Source: Alphaproteobacteria bacterium
GTDB lineage: Bacteria; Pseudomonadota; Alphaproteobacteria; Rhizobiales; Xanthobacteraceae
Assembly (NCBI GenBank): GCA_016869215.1
Contig: VGEP01000016.1
Coordinates: 34,861 to 98,860, forward strand
Direction of reading: 5' to 3'
DNA length: 64,000 nt
This document shows, one piece after another, positions 30,403 to 40,123 of the stretch. The notes under the pieces were generated by a model. The model worked only from the letters and a program-made list of their open reading frames with translations, had not been told where the DNA came from and searched no databases. The position numbers and the translations under genes are program-made. The first letter of the stretch is position 1, and every line of letters begins with the position of its first letter.

Positions 30403-31620
30403 TCAGACGGTCTGCGGCCGGTAGCGCAGGACATACCAGCCCAGCAGCGCAGCCGCCGCCAGCAGCGGGGGAATCATGAGCAGATTGAGCGCGACCCAGC
30501 CGAGCGTCGCCAGCACCATCCCGGAGGCGAACGAGCCCAGCGCCATGGTGCCGTAGATCAGGAAATCGTTGAACGCCTGCACCTTGTTGCGTTCCGCCGG
30601 CCGGTGGCAATCGGTGACCAGCGTGGTCGCCCCGATCAGGGCGAAGTTCCAGCCGATCCCGAGCAGCGCCAGCGCGACCCAGAAATGAAACACCGTGATG
30701 CCCGCGATGCCGATGAAGGCGCTGACCAGCATCAGCGCAAGCCCGACGGACATGATCCGGTAGACGCCGTAGCGCACGATCAGGTGACCGGTCACGAAGC
30801 TCGGCGCGAACATGCCCAGCACATGCCACTGGATGCCGAGCGCGGCGTCGGTGACCGACAGGCCGCAGCCGACCATGGCAAGCGGCGCCGACGTCATGAT
30901 CAGGTTCATCAGAGCGTAGCTTGCGACGCCGCAGGCCACGGCCACGGCGAACTTCGGGTTGCGCACGATCTCGGACAGCGGACGCCCGCTGTCGCGCCGA
31001 TCCTGCGGCGTGACCGGAATTCCCTTGAAGCGCGTCAGCACCAGCCCCGCGAGGGCTGCAAGCGCGGATTGCGCGACGAAAGTCGCCGCAAACAGATACG
31101 GCTGCCACAGATCCTTGGTGGCGATGACCACCGACGGCCCGATGACCGCGGCGATCACGCCGCCTGCGAGCACGTAGGAGATCACCTTGGGCTTGAACGC
31201 GTCGCTGGCGGCATCGGTGGCCGCGAACCGATAGGAATTGTGCGCGGCCGTGTAGATGCCGCAGCAGAACGTGCCGACCAGGAAGATCGCGAACGAGCCC
31301 TGGATGACCGCGGTGCAGGAGATCAGCCCGCCCACGATCCCGAACACCGACCCGGTCTGCAGCGAGAAGCGGCGGCCGAAGTGCTTGGCGAGATAGCCGA
31401 GCGGCAGCGTGCCGAACCAGATGCCCAGCACCATCATGGACACCGGCAGCGTCGCCAGCGCCTTGTCCGGCGCAAGCATCGAGCCGGTGATACCCGCGGT
31501 CGCGGCGACCACGCTGTTGTTGCCGCCGGCCAGCGCCTGCGCGATGGACAGCACCCAGGCGTTGCGTTTTGCCAGGCGGTCGTCTGCGACGATAGCTGTG
31601 CCTTCGGCGATGGCCGACAT
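30403..31620 (-). CDS. MFS transporter
   Basis: Encodes 405 residues with 12 predicted membrane segments. The loop [16 protein letters not shown] between the early helices matches the MFS loop 2-3 motif. Similar proteins are annotated only as MFS permeases; the substrate is unknown. The ATG at 31620 stands 3 bp from a CTAG-ended palindromic element (31624-31701), so the element makes up the mRNA leader. No clear ribosome site lies outside the element. Confidence 0.85.
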   Translation of the reverse strand: MSAIAEGTAIVADDRLAKRNAWVLSIAQALAGGNNSVVAATAGITGSMLAPDKALATLPVSMMVLGIWFGTLPLGYLAKHFGRRFSLQTGSVFGIVGGLISCTAVIQGSFAIFLVGTFCCGIYTAAHNSYRFAATDAASDAFKPKVISYVLAGGVIAAVIGPSVVIATKDLWQPYLFAATFVAQSALAALAGLVLTRFKGIPVTPQDRRDSGRPLSEIVRNPKFAVAVACGVASYALMNLIMTSAPLAMVGCGLSVTDAALGIQWHVLGMFAPSFVTGHLIVRYGVYRIMSVGLALMLVSAFIGIAGITVFHFWVALALLGIGWNFALIGATTLVTDCHRPAERNKVQAFNDFLIYGTMALGSFASGMVLATLGWVALNLLMIPPLLAAAALLGWYVLRYRPQTV

Positions 31621-31623
31621 TCG

Positions 31624-31701
31624 CTAGTGTCCCGAACCCGAAGTTCGCACCATCGTGCAGCAGGCCCCATTTGCGAACTTCGGGTTCAAAAGGGACACTG
31701 G
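31624..31701. repeat. CTAG-ended palindromic element A
   Basis: The left arm begins CTAGTGTCCCGAACCCGAAG and continues to TTCGCA at 31649. The right arm is its near-exact inverse from 31672 to 31701, ending CACTGG. Arms of about 26-30 bp enclose about 22 bp. The left boundary is 3 bp from the MFS start codon. It shares its ends (CTAGTG) and inner TTCGC with the elements at 54426-54592 and 55246-55411. Confidence 0.85.
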
Positions 31702-31713
31702 AATCATAATGTC

Positions 31714-31790
31714 ACCGGTGCCGCTTTGATTCGGAAGTGCGCTACAGAGCAAACTGAGAACCCGGGCGAACTTCCGAATCGCGACACTGG
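31714..31790. repeat. CTAG-type palindromic element B, degenerate
   Basis: An imperfect inverted repeat: GATTCGGAAGT near 31727-31738 pairs with ACTTCCGAATC near 31770-31780. The outer part ends CGACACTGG at 31790, as element A does. The left end is degenerate (CCGGTG instead of CTAGTG). With element A it fills the space between the MFS gene and the hydroxy-acid oxidase gene. Confidence 0.65.
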
Positions 31791-31865
31791 CGTCCCGGCA
31801 GGGATTGACGCGCGACGCCCGTTCTAGCGGGTGCCGCGCGTCACAGCCATTGTGCCAAGCGCAGA

Positions 31866-33116
31866 TCAGGGATGATTGCGTCCGAAGTCGTAGGCGCCGG
31901 GATGCCGGATCATCACGTCCCTCGCCTCGTCCGGCGAATGCGCGCCGATCTGCCCGAGCGCCGACTGCAACTCGTCGATGAACAGGTCGATGGCGTGGCC
32001 GGGACCTTCCGATCCGAGCGCGCCGAGGCTCCACAGGAACGCCTTGCCGGCGAGCACGCAGTTGGCGCCGAGTGCGAGCGCACGCGCGACGTCGGTGCCG
32101 CTGCGCACGCCGGAATCGAACAGCACCGTGGCCCTGCCGCCGACCGCCTTCGCCACCGCCGGAACGCAGTCGATGGGCGCGGGCAGCGCCTCGATCTGCC
32201 GGCCGCCGTGGTTGGAGACGAGAATGCCGTCGATGCCGAGCGACACCGCCCGCTCCGCGTCCGCCGGATGCAGGATGCCCTTCACGATCATCGGCTTTTT
32301 CCACTTGTCGCGATAGCGCGCGACCTCGTCCCACGAGAATGCGCCGCCCATCTCCTTGCGCGCGAAGCGGATGGTGTCGTTGAGACCCGCGTTCGGACCT
32401 GCATAGGGCTGGATGTTGGCAAAGCGCGGCTGGCCGTTCTGCATCATCGCCACCGCCCAGCCGGGGCACTTCACCATGCCCATGACCATGCGCCAGTCGG
32501 GCTTGAACGCGCCGCCGCCGCCGAGACCGACCTTGACCTCGCGCGAACGGATGGTGCGCACCGGCACGTCGAGGGTGAGCATCAGCACGTGGCAGCCCGC
32601 GGCATCCGCGCGGCGCACCAGATCGTAGCCGATGGCGTGGTCGTTCTTGGCAAACCGATAGAGCTGGAACCAGAACACGTCGGGCGCAATCGCGGCGATC
32701 TCCTCGATGGTCGCGCCGCCCGCGCAGCCGAGCGTATAGGGCACGCCGACGCGCTGGGCCGCAGCCGCGAACAGCTTGTCCGCGCCCGGCCACACCACGA
32801 TGGGACTGCCCATGGGGGCGACGCCGATCGGCGCGGTGTATTTGCGGCCGAACAGCTCGACGCCGACCGGCGGCAGCTCCGGCATGACGCCGTAGCGCGG
32901 CACCATTTCGATGGCGTCGAGGGCGTCCCAGTTGCGGCGAATGCCGGTGTCGGCGCCCGCGCCGCCGTCGCCGTATTCGAAGGCGAAGTGCGGCAGCCTG
33001 CGCCTGGACCCGTGGCGCAGATCGTAGATGGTCGGATACCAGCGCTGATGTTTGAGAAAGTTCGGGCTGCGCTTGTGACCCGAAATCGCAGCCACCCTGG
33101 CCGTCATGTCGTGCAT
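31866..33116 (-). CDS. FMN-dependent alpha-hydroxy-acid oxidase/dehydrogenase
   Basis: Encodes 416 residues of the lactate oxidase / L-lactate dehydrogenase (LldD) TIM-barrel family. IGVAPMGSPIVVWPGAD and LTLDVPVRTIRSREVK line the flavin site. SNHGGRQIEALPAPID carries the catalytic histidine and the substrate arginine. The likely reaction is oxidation of an L-2-hydroxy acid to the 2-keto acid; the substrate is unknown. ATG 33116 has GGGGAAC upstream. A TTG at 33167 would overlap thiL and is less likely. It lies directly downstream of thiL on the same strand. Confidence 0.88.
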   Translation of the reverse strand: MHDMTARVAAISGHKRSPNFLKHQRWYPTIYDLRHGSRRRLPHFAFEYGDGGAGADTGIRRNWDALDAIEMVPRYGVMPELPPVGVELFGRKYTAPIGVAPMGSPIVVWPGADKLFAAAAQRVGVPYTLGCAGGATIEEIAAIAPDVFWFQLYRFAKNDHAIGYDLVRRADAAGCHVLMLTLDVPVRTIRSREVKVGLGGGGAFKPDWRMVMGMVKCPGWAVAMMQNGQPRFANIQPYAGPNAGLNDTIRFARKEMGGAFSWDEVARYRDKWKKPMIVKGILHPADAERAVSLGIDGILVSNHGGRQIEALPAPIDCVPAVAKAVGGRATVLFDSGVRSGTDVARALALGANCVLAGKAFLWSLGALGSEGPGHAIDLFIDELQSALGQIGAHSPDEARDVMIRHPGAYDFGRNHP

Positions 33117-33163
33117 GGAAAGTTCCCCGATCTGCCGGAGGCAGTATAGCGCCTGCGCGGCGG

Positions 33164-34159
33164 TCAAAAATGGCTGTAGGAGGCTCGCGCGAAGGTCATC
33201 GTCCGGCCGTCGGCGGAGCGGAACCGCGTGCTTTTCCCAACAACGATCCGTCCAATTTCGGTGACCGCGACCCCGGCCCGCTTCGCGGCGGCACGGAACG
33301 ATGCAACCTTGCGCGCCGGGATCGTGGCCAGGATCTCGAAGTCGTCGCCGCCGGTCAGGATCGGCTCGATCAGCGGCGGGGCGGCCTTGAGCGCCCGCCG
33401 GGCGGCTTTCGACAGCGGAACCAGGGTCGCGTCCACCTCCGCGCCGACGCCGGACGCGCGGCAGAGCTTGGCAAGATCGCCGGCGAGCCCGTCGGACACG
33501 TCCATGCCGCCGTTGGCGTGCCGGCGAAGCGCCTCGGCGAGCGCGTTGCGCGGTTGCGGCACCAGATAGCGCGTTTCCAGATGACGGCGCATCGCGGCGT
33601 CGAGCGTCCAGCGCCGCGCCAGCTTTTTGTCCATGCGCACACGCACGCCGAGCGCAGCGTCGCCGATGGTGCCGGTGACGAAGATGCGGTCGCCCGCGCG
33701 CGCGCCGCCGCGCCGGACCATCGTGCCCTTCGGCACCGTGCCGAAGGCCGCGACCGAGATCGTGACCGGTCCCGGGGTGTGCACGGTGTCGCCGCCGAAC
33801 AGCGGGCAGCCGTAGCGCCTGGCGTCGGCACCGAGCCCGCGCGCAAAGCGCGAGAGCCAGCGGTCGTCGATCGGCGCGGGCAGCGCCAGCGTGAGCAGGA
33901 AGCCTGCCGGCCGCGCGCCCTTCGACGCCAGATCGGACAGGTTCACGCGCAGCGCCTTCTGCGCCACCGTCTCGGGCGGATCGTCGAGAAAGAAATGCAC
34001 CCCGCCGACGATGCCGTCGGTCTTCAGCACCAGTTCGTGCCCCGGCGGGGGCGTCAGCACCGCCGCGTCGTCAACCAGCCCGAATGCGCCGGGATGCGTC
34101 GCCAGCGGCTTGAAGTGCCGCGCGATCAATCGATCTTCCGCCGATTGCGATGAAGCCAT
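33164..34159 (-). CDS. thiL: Thiamine-monophosphate kinase
   Basis: Encodes 331 residues of the AIR-synthetase-like ATP-binding fold. LVDDAAVL, TDGIVGGVHF, NLSDLASKGARP, FGGDTV and GMDVSDGLAGDL are the ATP/Mg and substrate motifs. It phosphorylates thiamine phosphate to thiamine diphosphate. In alphaproteobacteria thiL commonly follows nusB; here a DUF4189 gene lies between. Two alternative hairpins sharing bases are found just upstream (34162-34189). Confidence 0.93.
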   Translation of the reverse strand: MASSQSAEDRLIARHFKPLATHPGAFGLVDDAAVLTPPPGHELVLKTDGIVGGVHFFLDDPPETVAQKALRVNLSDLASKGARPAGFLLTLALPAPIDDRWLSRFARGLGADARRYGCPLFGGDTVHTPGPVTISVAAFGTVPKGTMVRRGGARAGDRIFVTGTIGDAALGVRVRMDKKLARRWTLDAAMRRHLETRYLVPQPRNALAEALRRHANGGMDVSDGLAGDLAKLCRASGVGAEVDATLVPLSKAARRALKAAPPLIEPILTGGDDFEILATIPARKVASFRAAAKRAGVAVTEIGRIVVGKSTRFRSADGRTMTFARASYSHF

Positions 34160-34230
34160 GTCGGGACAGCGCCGGGTTCTGTCCCGGCGTCATTAGCACA
34201 AATTCCGGCGGAGCATCCGCAGCCGTCGGC

Positions 34231-34596
34231 CTAATCGTCTTCGCAGACCGCGCCCACGATCTGGCAATTCTCGCCGCATTCCCGCAGTGCGATCCGCTGC
34301 GCCGCGGCCTTCGAGCTTCCCCAGCCGATGCCGTAGTGCTTGCGGGAGGCGGCATACGCTCCGCACGAGTCGAAGCGCACCACCACCTTGCAGTTCTTGT
34401 TGCCATGCTTGCGGCATTCGCGGAGCGCGGCCCTGCCCGCCTCGTCGCGGGTATCGTGGCCGGTCGAGTAGCCCCAGCCGATGTCGGCGGGGTTCTGTCC
34501 TTCCTGGTCGTCGACTGCGATTGCGCCGGCCGCGAAAGCCATCGCAGGCAGGCAGACCAGCGCCGCAGCAGCGGTCAGGCGAGATGAAATACGCAT
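34231..34596 (-). CDS. Exported DUF4189 protein
   Basis: Encodes 121 residues with a signal peptide ending near MAFAAGA. The mature protein has two related halves, each with GWGYSTGHDTRDEAGRAALREC or GWGSSKAAAQRIALREC followed by a Cys-containing strand. This is typical of DUF4189 proteins, which are small secreted cysteine-rich proteins of unknown role. ATG 34596 has GGGGATT upstream; 34608 is a possible longer start. It sits between nusB and thiL on the same strand. Confidence 0.78.
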   Translation of the reverse strand: MRISSRLTAAAALVCLPAMAFAAGAIAVDDQEGQNPADIGWGYSTGHDTRDEAGRAALRECRKHGNKNCKVVVRFDSCGAYAASRKHYGIGWGSSKAAAQRIALRECGENCQIVGAVCEDD

Positions 34597-34739
34597 GCCA
34601 ATCCCCATCGCAATGTTAGCCGCGGCTCCCACGGCCGCGCGAGGCCGATACTACAGGCTGCAAGGGCCGCAGTCCCGGTTCATACGGCCACTACGGCTAT
34701 CGGCTGCCGCCCGGGCCGGCTGTGGGAAAAGTCACAGTG

Positions 34740-35234
34740 TCAGCGTGGCGCGCCGTCGAACTCCCCAGCCCGCAATTGCCGCGCCAGCTGGTCCAGCACC
34801 GCGTTGACCATGCCGGTCTCCTCGCCGTCGACGAAGGCGTGGGCGACGTCGACATATTCCGACACAACCACGCGCGCCGGCACGTCCGGCTTGCGGTCGA
34901 GCTCGTAGGCACCCGCGCGCAGGATCGCGCGCAGCACGGTCTCGATGCGCTTGAGCGGCCAGCCCTTGGACAAGGCGGCGTCGATCATCGGATCGAGCCG
35001 GCGCTGCTCGGCCACCACGCCGCCGACCACCTCGCGGAAATGCGCGGCCTCCGCCGGCAGGTATTCGTCGCCCTCGACCTCGCGGCCCATCCAGTGGCTT
35101 TCGAATTCGGCGAGCGCCTCGTTCAAGGGCTTTGCGGCAAGGTCCATCTGGTAGAGCGCCTGCACCGCGGCAAGCCGCGCCGCGCCCCGGCGGTTGGCGC
35201 GGCGACCGTCCGGCGGTGGGGCGGCTCTCGGCAT
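34740..35234 (-). CDS. nusB: Transcription antitermination factor NusB
   Basis: Encodes 164 residues. A basic N-terminus is followed by ARLAAVQALYQMDLA, and the C-terminal block RAGAYELDRKPDVPARVVVSEYVDVAHAF is typical. NusB with NusE promotes antitermination on rRNA operons. It lies 17 bp downstream of ribH in the conserved rib-nusB operon. Confidence 0.94.
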   Translation of the reverse strand: MPRAAPPPDGRRANRRGAARLAAVQALYQMDLAAKPLNEALAEFESHWMGREVEGDEYLPAEAAHFREVVGGVVAEQRRLDPMIDAALSKGWPLKRIETVLRAILRAGAYELDRKPDVPARVVVSEYVDVAHAFVDGEETGMVNAVLDQLARQLRAGEFDGAPR

Positions 35235-35251
35235 GGCGCTGTGTCTTGGCG

Positions 35252-35758
35252 CTATTTCTTGGCGCGCGCGGTTCCGGCGCGCTGACGCTTGATCTGGATC
35301 AGCGCGAGCGTTGCGCGGGCGGCGTCGCCGCCCTTGTCGCCCTCGGTGATGCGGGCGCGCGCCCAGGCCTGCGGCTCGTTGTCCACGGTGAGGATTCCGT
35401 TACCGCAAGGCAGGCGCCGTTCGACCGAAAAATCCAGCAGCGCGCGCGCCGACTGCATCGCCACGATATCGAAGTGAAACGTCTCGCCCTGGATCACGCA
35501 GCCGAGCGCGACCACGCCGTCGTAGGGCCGCTTCTGCTTTTCCGCGGCATCGACCGCAATCGCGATCGCCGGCACGATCTCGAGCGAACCCGGCACCGTG
35601 ACGATGTCCCAGGCCGCGCGCGCCTCGTCGAGCACCTTTGCGGCGCCCGCCAGCAAAGCATCGGCGATGTCGTTGTAGAAGCGCGCTTCCACCACCAGGA
35701 TGCGCGCGCCCGGCGGCTGCTTTTCGGCTTTGGCAGGCTTTCGTTTCGGTGCGGCCAT
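35252..35758 (-). CDS. ribH: 6,7-dimethyl-8-ribityllumazine synthase
   Basis: Encodes 168 residues. VPGSLEIVPAI, GCVIQGETFHFD and PCGNGILTVDNEPQAWARA are active-site segments, the conserved histidine being in ETFHFD. It condenses the pyrimidine intermediate with dihydroxybutanone phosphate in the penultimate riboflavin step. Basic tails at both ends (KRKPAKAEK, KRQRAGTARAKK) extend slightly beyond the core. The operon order is ribD-ribE-ribH-nusB. Confidence 0.95.
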   Translation of the reverse strand: MAAPKRKPAKAEKQPPGARILVVEARFYNDIADALLAGAAKVLDEARAAWDIVTVPGSLEIVPAIAIAVDAAEKQKRPYDGVVALGCVIQGETFHFDIVAMQSARALLDFSVERRLPCGNGILTVDNEPQAWARARITEGDKGGDAARATLALIQIKRQRAGTARAKK

Positions 35759-35824
35759 TGTTGTTCCTCTTCGGCCGCGTGGTAGCAGGCGCGCCGCTCC
35801 CGAACAAGCGTCGGCGCCGCAACG

Positions 35825-36430
35825 CTACTTCGTTTCCATCAGCCGCGCCGCATAGCGCGCCATCAGGTCGATCTCGATGTTCATGGCGTCGCCGGCTTTG
35901 GCCGCACCGAGCGTCGTGACGGCAAGCGTATGCGGGATGATGAGGACCGAGAACGAGTCGGCCGTCACCTCGTTGACGGTCAGCGAGACGCCGTCGAGAG
36001 CGACCGAGCCCTTGACCGCGACAAAGCGCATCAGTTCGTGCGGCGCGCGCAATGTCAGTTTCGCCATGCCGGTGAGGTCTTCGCGCCGTTCGAGCGTGAC
36101 GATGCCGTCGGCGTGTCCGGCCACGATGTGGCCGCCCAGTTCGTCGCCGATCTTGAGCGCGCGTTCGAGGTTGAGCCGCCTGCCCGCGCGCCATTGCCCG
36201 GCCGTCGTCATACGCAGCGTTTCGGCCGCGGCGTCGACCGAAATCGCCGTGCGGTTGCGGTGCGCGCCGACCTCGACGACGGTCAGGCACACGCCGGAAT
36301 GCGCGATCGAGGCGCCGATGGCGATGGAGTCCGCGGGATAGCCGCACGCGACCGTCAGCCGCCGCAGCCCTTCGGCGCGCGGTTCGACCGCGACCACCTC
36401 GCCCATATCGGTGACAATTCCCGTGAACAT
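35825..36430 (-). CDS. ribE: Riboflavin synthase, alpha chain
   Basis: Encodes 201 residues in two lumazine-binding repeats. MFTGIVTDMGEV is the diagnostic start. SIAHSGVCLTVVEV and KGSVALDGVSLTVNEV are the equivalent segments of the two halves. It dismutates two lumazines into riboflavin. It starts 2 bp after the ribD stop. Confidence 0.95.
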   Translation of the reverse strand: MFTGIVTDMGEVVAVEPRAEGLRRLTVACGYPADSIAIGASIAHSGVCLTVVEVGAHRNRTAISVDAAAETLRMTTAGQWRAGRRLNLERALKIGDELGGHIVAGHADGIVTLERREDLTGMAKLTLRAPHELMRFVAVKGSVALDGVSLTVNEVTADSFSVLIIPHTLAVTTLGAAKAGDAMNIEIDLMARYAARLMETK

Positions 36431-36432
36431 CC

Positions 36433-37557
36433 TCAGGCCCGCTCGTAGGTTTGAAGCGTATCCGCGCCGACAGCCTCCGTCGCCACCGGCTTGAGCCACG
36501 CCGCCTGCGTGAGCGCGGTCAGCGGCAGCCCCTCCAGCGCGCCGATCCCGCCCTCGATTGGGTTGGGCGCGCGGAACACCGCCGCTTCGTCGACCAGCCC
36601 GGCCTGAACGAACGAGGCCGCGACCGTGGGGCCGCCCTCGACCATCAGCCGCGTGATGCCGCGCTCCGCCAGCGCCTTCAACACGGCCGGAATATCGAGG
36701 CGCCCGTTGCGTTCGTCCACCCGCAGCACCTCGACGCCCTTGGCGCGGAGAATGTCCTCGGCCATGGCGGACGCATTGCGGCCGCCGACCACCCAGGTCG
36801 GCGTCTCGTGCGCTGTGCCGATCACGGCGGTCATCACGGGGACGCGCAGCCGCGCGTCGAGCACCACGCGCACCGGCGAGCGGCCGAGCATGCCCGGCAG
36901 GCGGCAGGTCAGATGCGGATCGTCGGACAGGATCGTGCCGATGCCGACGAGAATGGCGTCGCTCTCCGCGCGCATCCGGTGCACGCGGATGCGCGCCGCC
37001 TCGCCGGTGATGCCGACGGGCTTGCGTCCGGCCAGGCCCGCCTTGCCGTCGGACGACACCGCGAGCTTGAGCAGCACCTGCGGCCTGCCCTCGCGCATGC
37101 GCCGCACGTGGCCGGCGTGATCGTGCGCGGCCTCATCAGCGCCAAGTCCGGTCTCGACCGCGATGCCGCGCTCCCGCAGCATCGCGTAGCCCCGCCCGGC
37201 CACCTCCGGATTGGGGTCGTCGAGCGCCGAGACCACGCGCGCGATGCCGGCCTTGACGATGGCCTCGGCACAGGGCGGCGTCTTGCCGTGGTGCGAGCAG
37301 GGTTCGAGCGTGACGTACATCGTCGCCCCGCGCGCGGCGCGGCCCGCCCGGCGAAGCGCCTCGGTTTCGGCGTGCGGGCGGCCGCCTGGTTGCGTCCAGC
37401 CGCGCCCGAGAATGGTTCCGTCCTTCACGACGACGGCCCCGACCGCGGGGTTGGGCCAAGTGCGCCCGAGCCCGCGCCGGCCGAGCGACAGTGCAAGTTC
37501 CATATAGCGCCGGTCGAGCGCCGGGTCGTGACCGGCCGTCGCCGCTTCGGCGGTCAT
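36433..37557 (-). CDS. ribD: Bifunctional riboflavin deaminase/reductase RibD
   Basis: Encodes 374 residues. The N-terminal deaminase domain has HAETEAL and [15 protein letters not shown], which supply the zinc ligands. The C-terminal reductase domain runs from about residue 155 ([12 protein letters not shown]) and includes [15 protein letters not shown] and [13 protein letters not shown]. The start overlaps the nrdR stop by 4 bp. Together with ribE and ribH it gives most of the riboflavin pathway; ribA and ribB are not in the window. Confidence 0.95.
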   Translation of the reverse strand: MTAEAATAGHDPALDRRYMELALSLGRRGLGRTWPNPAVGAVVVKDGTILGRGWTQPGGRPHAETEALRRAGRAARGATMYVTLEPCSHHGKTPPCAEAIVKAGIARVVSALDDPNPEVAGRGYAMLRERGIAVETGLGADEAAHDHAGHVRRMREGRPQVLLKLAVSSDGKAGLAGRKPVGITGEAARIRVHRMRAESDAILVGIGTILSDDPHLTCRLPGMLGRSPVRVVLDARLRVPVMTAVIGTAHETPTWVVGGRNASAMAEDILRAKGVEVLRVDERNGRLDIPAVLKALAERGITRLMVEGGPTVAASFVQAGLVDEAAVFRAPNPIEGGIGALEGLPLTALTQAAWLKPVATEAVGADTLQTYERA

Positions 37558-38039
37558 TTTCGCGCGCCGGCGGACGGCTTGGCCTCGTCGTCGCCGCTCA
37601 GTTCGGCAAGCGCCGCTTCGAAGTCCTTGGGCTCGCGGAAATTGCGATAGACCGAGGCGAAGCGCACATAGGCGACGTCGTCGATGCCGCGCAGGTGCTC
37701 CATCACCGTTTCGCCGATGGTCTCGGAGCTGACTTCGCTTTCGCCGAGGCTTTCCAGTTCGCGCACGATCTTGGAGACGACCTGCTCGATCCGCTCCGGC
37801 TCGACCGGGCGCTTGCGCAGCGCGATCGAGATCGAGCGCGCAAGCTTGTCGCGGTCGAACGGCACACGGCGGCCGTTGCGCTTGAGCACGGTCAGTTCGC
37901 GAAGCTGCACGCGCTCGAACGTCGTGAAGCGGAAGTTGCACGACAGGCAGACGCGCCGGCGCCGGATCGCGGCCGAATCCTCGGTCGGCCGGGAATCCTT
38001 CACCTGGGTGTCGAGCGAAGCGCAGTTCGGGCAGCGCAT
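37554..38039 (-). CDS. nrdR: Transcriptional repressor NrdR
   Basis: Encodes 161 residues. A zinc ribbon (MRCPNCAS and [16 protein letters not shown]) precedes an ATP-cone domain with [20 protein letters not shown]. NrdR senses nucleotide levels and represses ribonucleotide reductase genes. It sits between glyA and ribD, a conserved alphaproteobacterial arrangement. Confidence 0.96.
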   Translation of the reverse strand: MRCPNCASLDTQVKDSRPTEDSAAIRRRRVCLSCNFRFTTFERVQLRELTVLKRNGRRVPFDRDKLARSISIALRKRPVEPERIEQVVSKIVRELESLGESEVSSETIGETVMEHLRGIDDVAYVRFASVYRNFREPKDFEAALAELSGDDEAKPSAGARK

Positions 38040-38051
38040 GGTCCCTCCCGG

Positions 38052-39359
38052 CTAGTCCGGATAGATTGGGAACCGGGAAATCAGCCGTTTCACCTTGTCG
38101 CGCACCGCCGCCTCGACCAGCGAGTCCTCCTCGGCGCCCTTCTGCGACAGCACGTCGAGCACCTCCACGATCAGGTCGCCGACCTGCTGGAACTCGGCGA
38201 TACCGAAGCCCCGCGAGGTTCCCGCAGGGGTTCCAAGCCGGACCCCCGAGGTGATGGCGGGCTTTTCGGGATCGAACGGGATGCCGTTCTTGTTGCAGGT
38301 GATGTGGGCGCGCCCGAGCGCGGCCTCCGCGACCTTGCCAGTCAGGCGCTTGGGCCGCAGGTCGACCAGCATCAGGTGGGTGTCGGTGCCGCCGGAAACG
38401 ATATCGAGCCCCTTGGATTTAAGGGTTTCGGCCAGGGCCTTGGCGTTTTCCGTCACCGACTTCGCGTAAGACTTGAAGGACGGCCGCAAGGCCTCTCCGA
38501 ACGCAACGGCTTTCGCCGCGATTACGTGCATCAGCGGGCCGCCTTGCGTGCCGGGGAAGACCGCCGAGTTGATCTTCTTGGCCAGATCCTCGTCGTTGGT
38601 GAGGATGAAGCCGCCGCGCGGACCGCGCAGGGTCTTGTGCGTGGTCGAGGTGACCACATGGGCGTGCGGGAACGGGCTCGGATGCACCCCGCCCGCCACC
38701 AGGCCAGCGAAATGCGCCATGTCGACCATCAGCAGCGCGCCGACGCTGTCGGCGATGTCGCGGAAGCCCTTGAAGTCGATGATCCGGGGATAGGCCGAGC
38801 CGCCGGCCACGATCACTTTCGGCCGGTGCTCTTTCGCGAGCCGCGCCAGCTCCTCCATATCGATGCGCTGGTCGTCGCGGCGCACGCCGTAGGGCACCGC
38901 CTTGAACCACTTGCCCGACATGTTGACCGGCGAGCCATGGCTGAGATGCCCGCCCGCGGCGAGATTAAGCCCCAGGAACGTGTCGCCCGGCTGCATCAGC
39001 GCGAAGAATGCCGCAACGTTCGCGGACGCGCCCGAATGCGGCTGGACGTTGGCAAAGCCGGCGCCGAACAGCTTCTTCACACGGTCGATGGCGAGGTTCT
39101 CGGCTACGTCGACGTACTGGCAACCGCCATAGTAGCGCCGGCCCGGCAGGCCTTCGGCGTACTTGTTGGTCAGGACCGAGCCCTGCGCCTCCAGCACCGC
39201 CCGGCTGACGATGTTCTCGGACGCGATCAGTTCGATCTCGTCGCGCTGGCGGCCGAGTTCCTTGCGGATGGCCTCCGCGATTTCGGGGTCGGTGTCGGCG
39301 AGCGCGGAAGTGAACAGGGTTTCCGCGCCGGCTTTGGCGGAGGATTCAGTCGCGGTCAT
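38052..39359 (-). CDS. glyA: Serine hydroxymethyltransferase
   Basis: Encodes 435 residues. The PLP lysine is Lys242 in [27 protein letters not shown] and [18 protein letters not shown] are further active-site segments. It interconverts serine and glycine with tetrahydrofolate. ATG 39359 has GGAGA 6 nt upstream. It is the first gene of the glyA-nrdR-rib-nusB run. Confidence 0.96.
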   Translation of the reverse strand: MTATESSAKAGAETLFTSALADTDPEIAEAIRKELGRQRDEIELIASENIVSRAVLEAQGSVLTNKYAEGLPGRRYYGGCQYVDVAENLAIDRVKKLFGAGFANVQPHSGASANVAAFFALMQPGDTFLGLNLAAGGHLSHGSPVNMSGKWFKAVPYGVRRDDQRIDMEELARLAKEHRPKVIVAGGSAYPRIIDFKGFRDIADSVGALLMVDMAHFAGLVAGGVHPSPFPHAHVVTSTTHKTLRGPRGGFILTNDEDLAKKINSAVFPGTQGGPLMHVIAAKAVAFGEALRPSFKSYAKSVTENAKALAETLKSKGLDIVSGGTDTHLMLVDLRPKRLTGKVAEAALGRAHITCNKNGIPFDPEKPAITSGVRLGTPAGTSRGFGIAEFQQVGDLIVEVLDVLSQKGAEEDSLVEAAVRDKVKRLISRFPIYPD

Positions 39360-39497
39360 CGCAATCTCCAGGAACGGCCTTTCGCCTAGCATATCGGGCC
39401 ATGGAGCGCCAATGGTGGGATGGCCTCAGGCCACAGCCCGCAATATCTTGATTTGACGGCGGTCCCGGAGGCGGAGCGGCCCGGTCCCATGCCCCGC

Positions 39498-39689
39498 TCA
39501 GCGGGGCTGCTCGCGGGCGAGCCGGGCCTTCAACTTCTGCAGCGCGAGCCGCTCAAGATCGGCCTGTGACGCGGTCGCGGGCCCCATCACCGTGACTTCG
39601 GTCGCGGTCTTGCTGTCGATGGCGGTGACCTTCACCGCCTTGCCGACGGAGGTGAACTCGAAATAGACCTCACGGCCCTGCCCCGTCAT
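39498..39689 (-). CDS. Small conserved protein upstream of glyA (DUF6898-like)
   Basis: Encodes 63 residues without a signal peptide or membrane segment. The segment VYFEFTSVGKAVKVTAIDSKT recalls a short family conserved in Hyphomicrobiales near glyA, which I believe is catalogued as DUF6898; that name is from memory. The start lies 3 bp after the stop of the Rieske gene on the same strand. Function unknown. Confidence 0.7.
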   Translation of the reverse strand: MTGQGREVYFEFTSVGKAVKVTAIDSKTATEVTVMGPATASQADLERLALQKLKARLAREQPR

Positions 39690-39692
39690 GGC

Positions 39693-40109
39693 TCAGGCCT
39701 CGACCACCACGTAGTCGTTCTCGACGCTGACCTTGAAGGTCTCGGCGACGTAAGGGCCTTCGATCAGCTTTGCGCCCTTCTCCACCGACACGCCGAAGCG
39801 GCGCGCCTTGACCTTCTCCGGGTCGCACCACGACTTGCCGGTGCGAATGTCGAACTCCCAGTTGTGCCATGGACAACGCACGATCTCGCCCTGACGGATG
39901 TATTCGTATTCGCCGGGTTCACCCGAGAGCACCAGGCCCGTCAGCAAACCCTTGGACAAATCGCCGCCGCGATGCGGACAGCGGTTGGCCAGCGCGAAAT
40001 ACTCCCCGCCGAGATTGAACACCACGATGGCGCGGCCGGAGGCTTCGACAAGCTTGCGGCCGCCGGGCGGAAGCTCGCTGACGGCTGCGACGACATGCTT
40101 CTTCGCCAT
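39693..40109 (-). CDS. Rieske [2Fe-2S] protein
   Basis: Encodes 138 residues as a single Rieske domain. The cluster ligands are in CPHRGG (about residue 44) and CPWHNWEF (about residue 77). Such free-standing proteins serve as ferredoxins for oxygenases or as small subunits. It is directly downstream of two amidohydrolases on the same strand (14-bp gap), which suggests an aromatic-degradation setting. No oxygenase alpha subunit is in the window. Confidence 0.88.
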   Translation of the reverse strand: MAKKHVVAAVSELPPGGRKLVEASGRAIVVFNLGGEYFALANRCPHRGGDLSKGLLTGLVLSGEPGEYEYIRQGEIVRCPWHNWEFDIRTGKSWCDPEKVKARRFGVSVEKGAKLIEGPYVAETFKVSVENDYVVVEA

Positions 40110-40123
40110 CTAGGAATTGGCCA

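Noticed and set aside
37558..39497. FMN riboswitch for the riboflavin genes
   Set aside because: The rib genes are embedded between nrdR and nusB with overlaps of a few bases; no long leader or FMN-element sequence is present.
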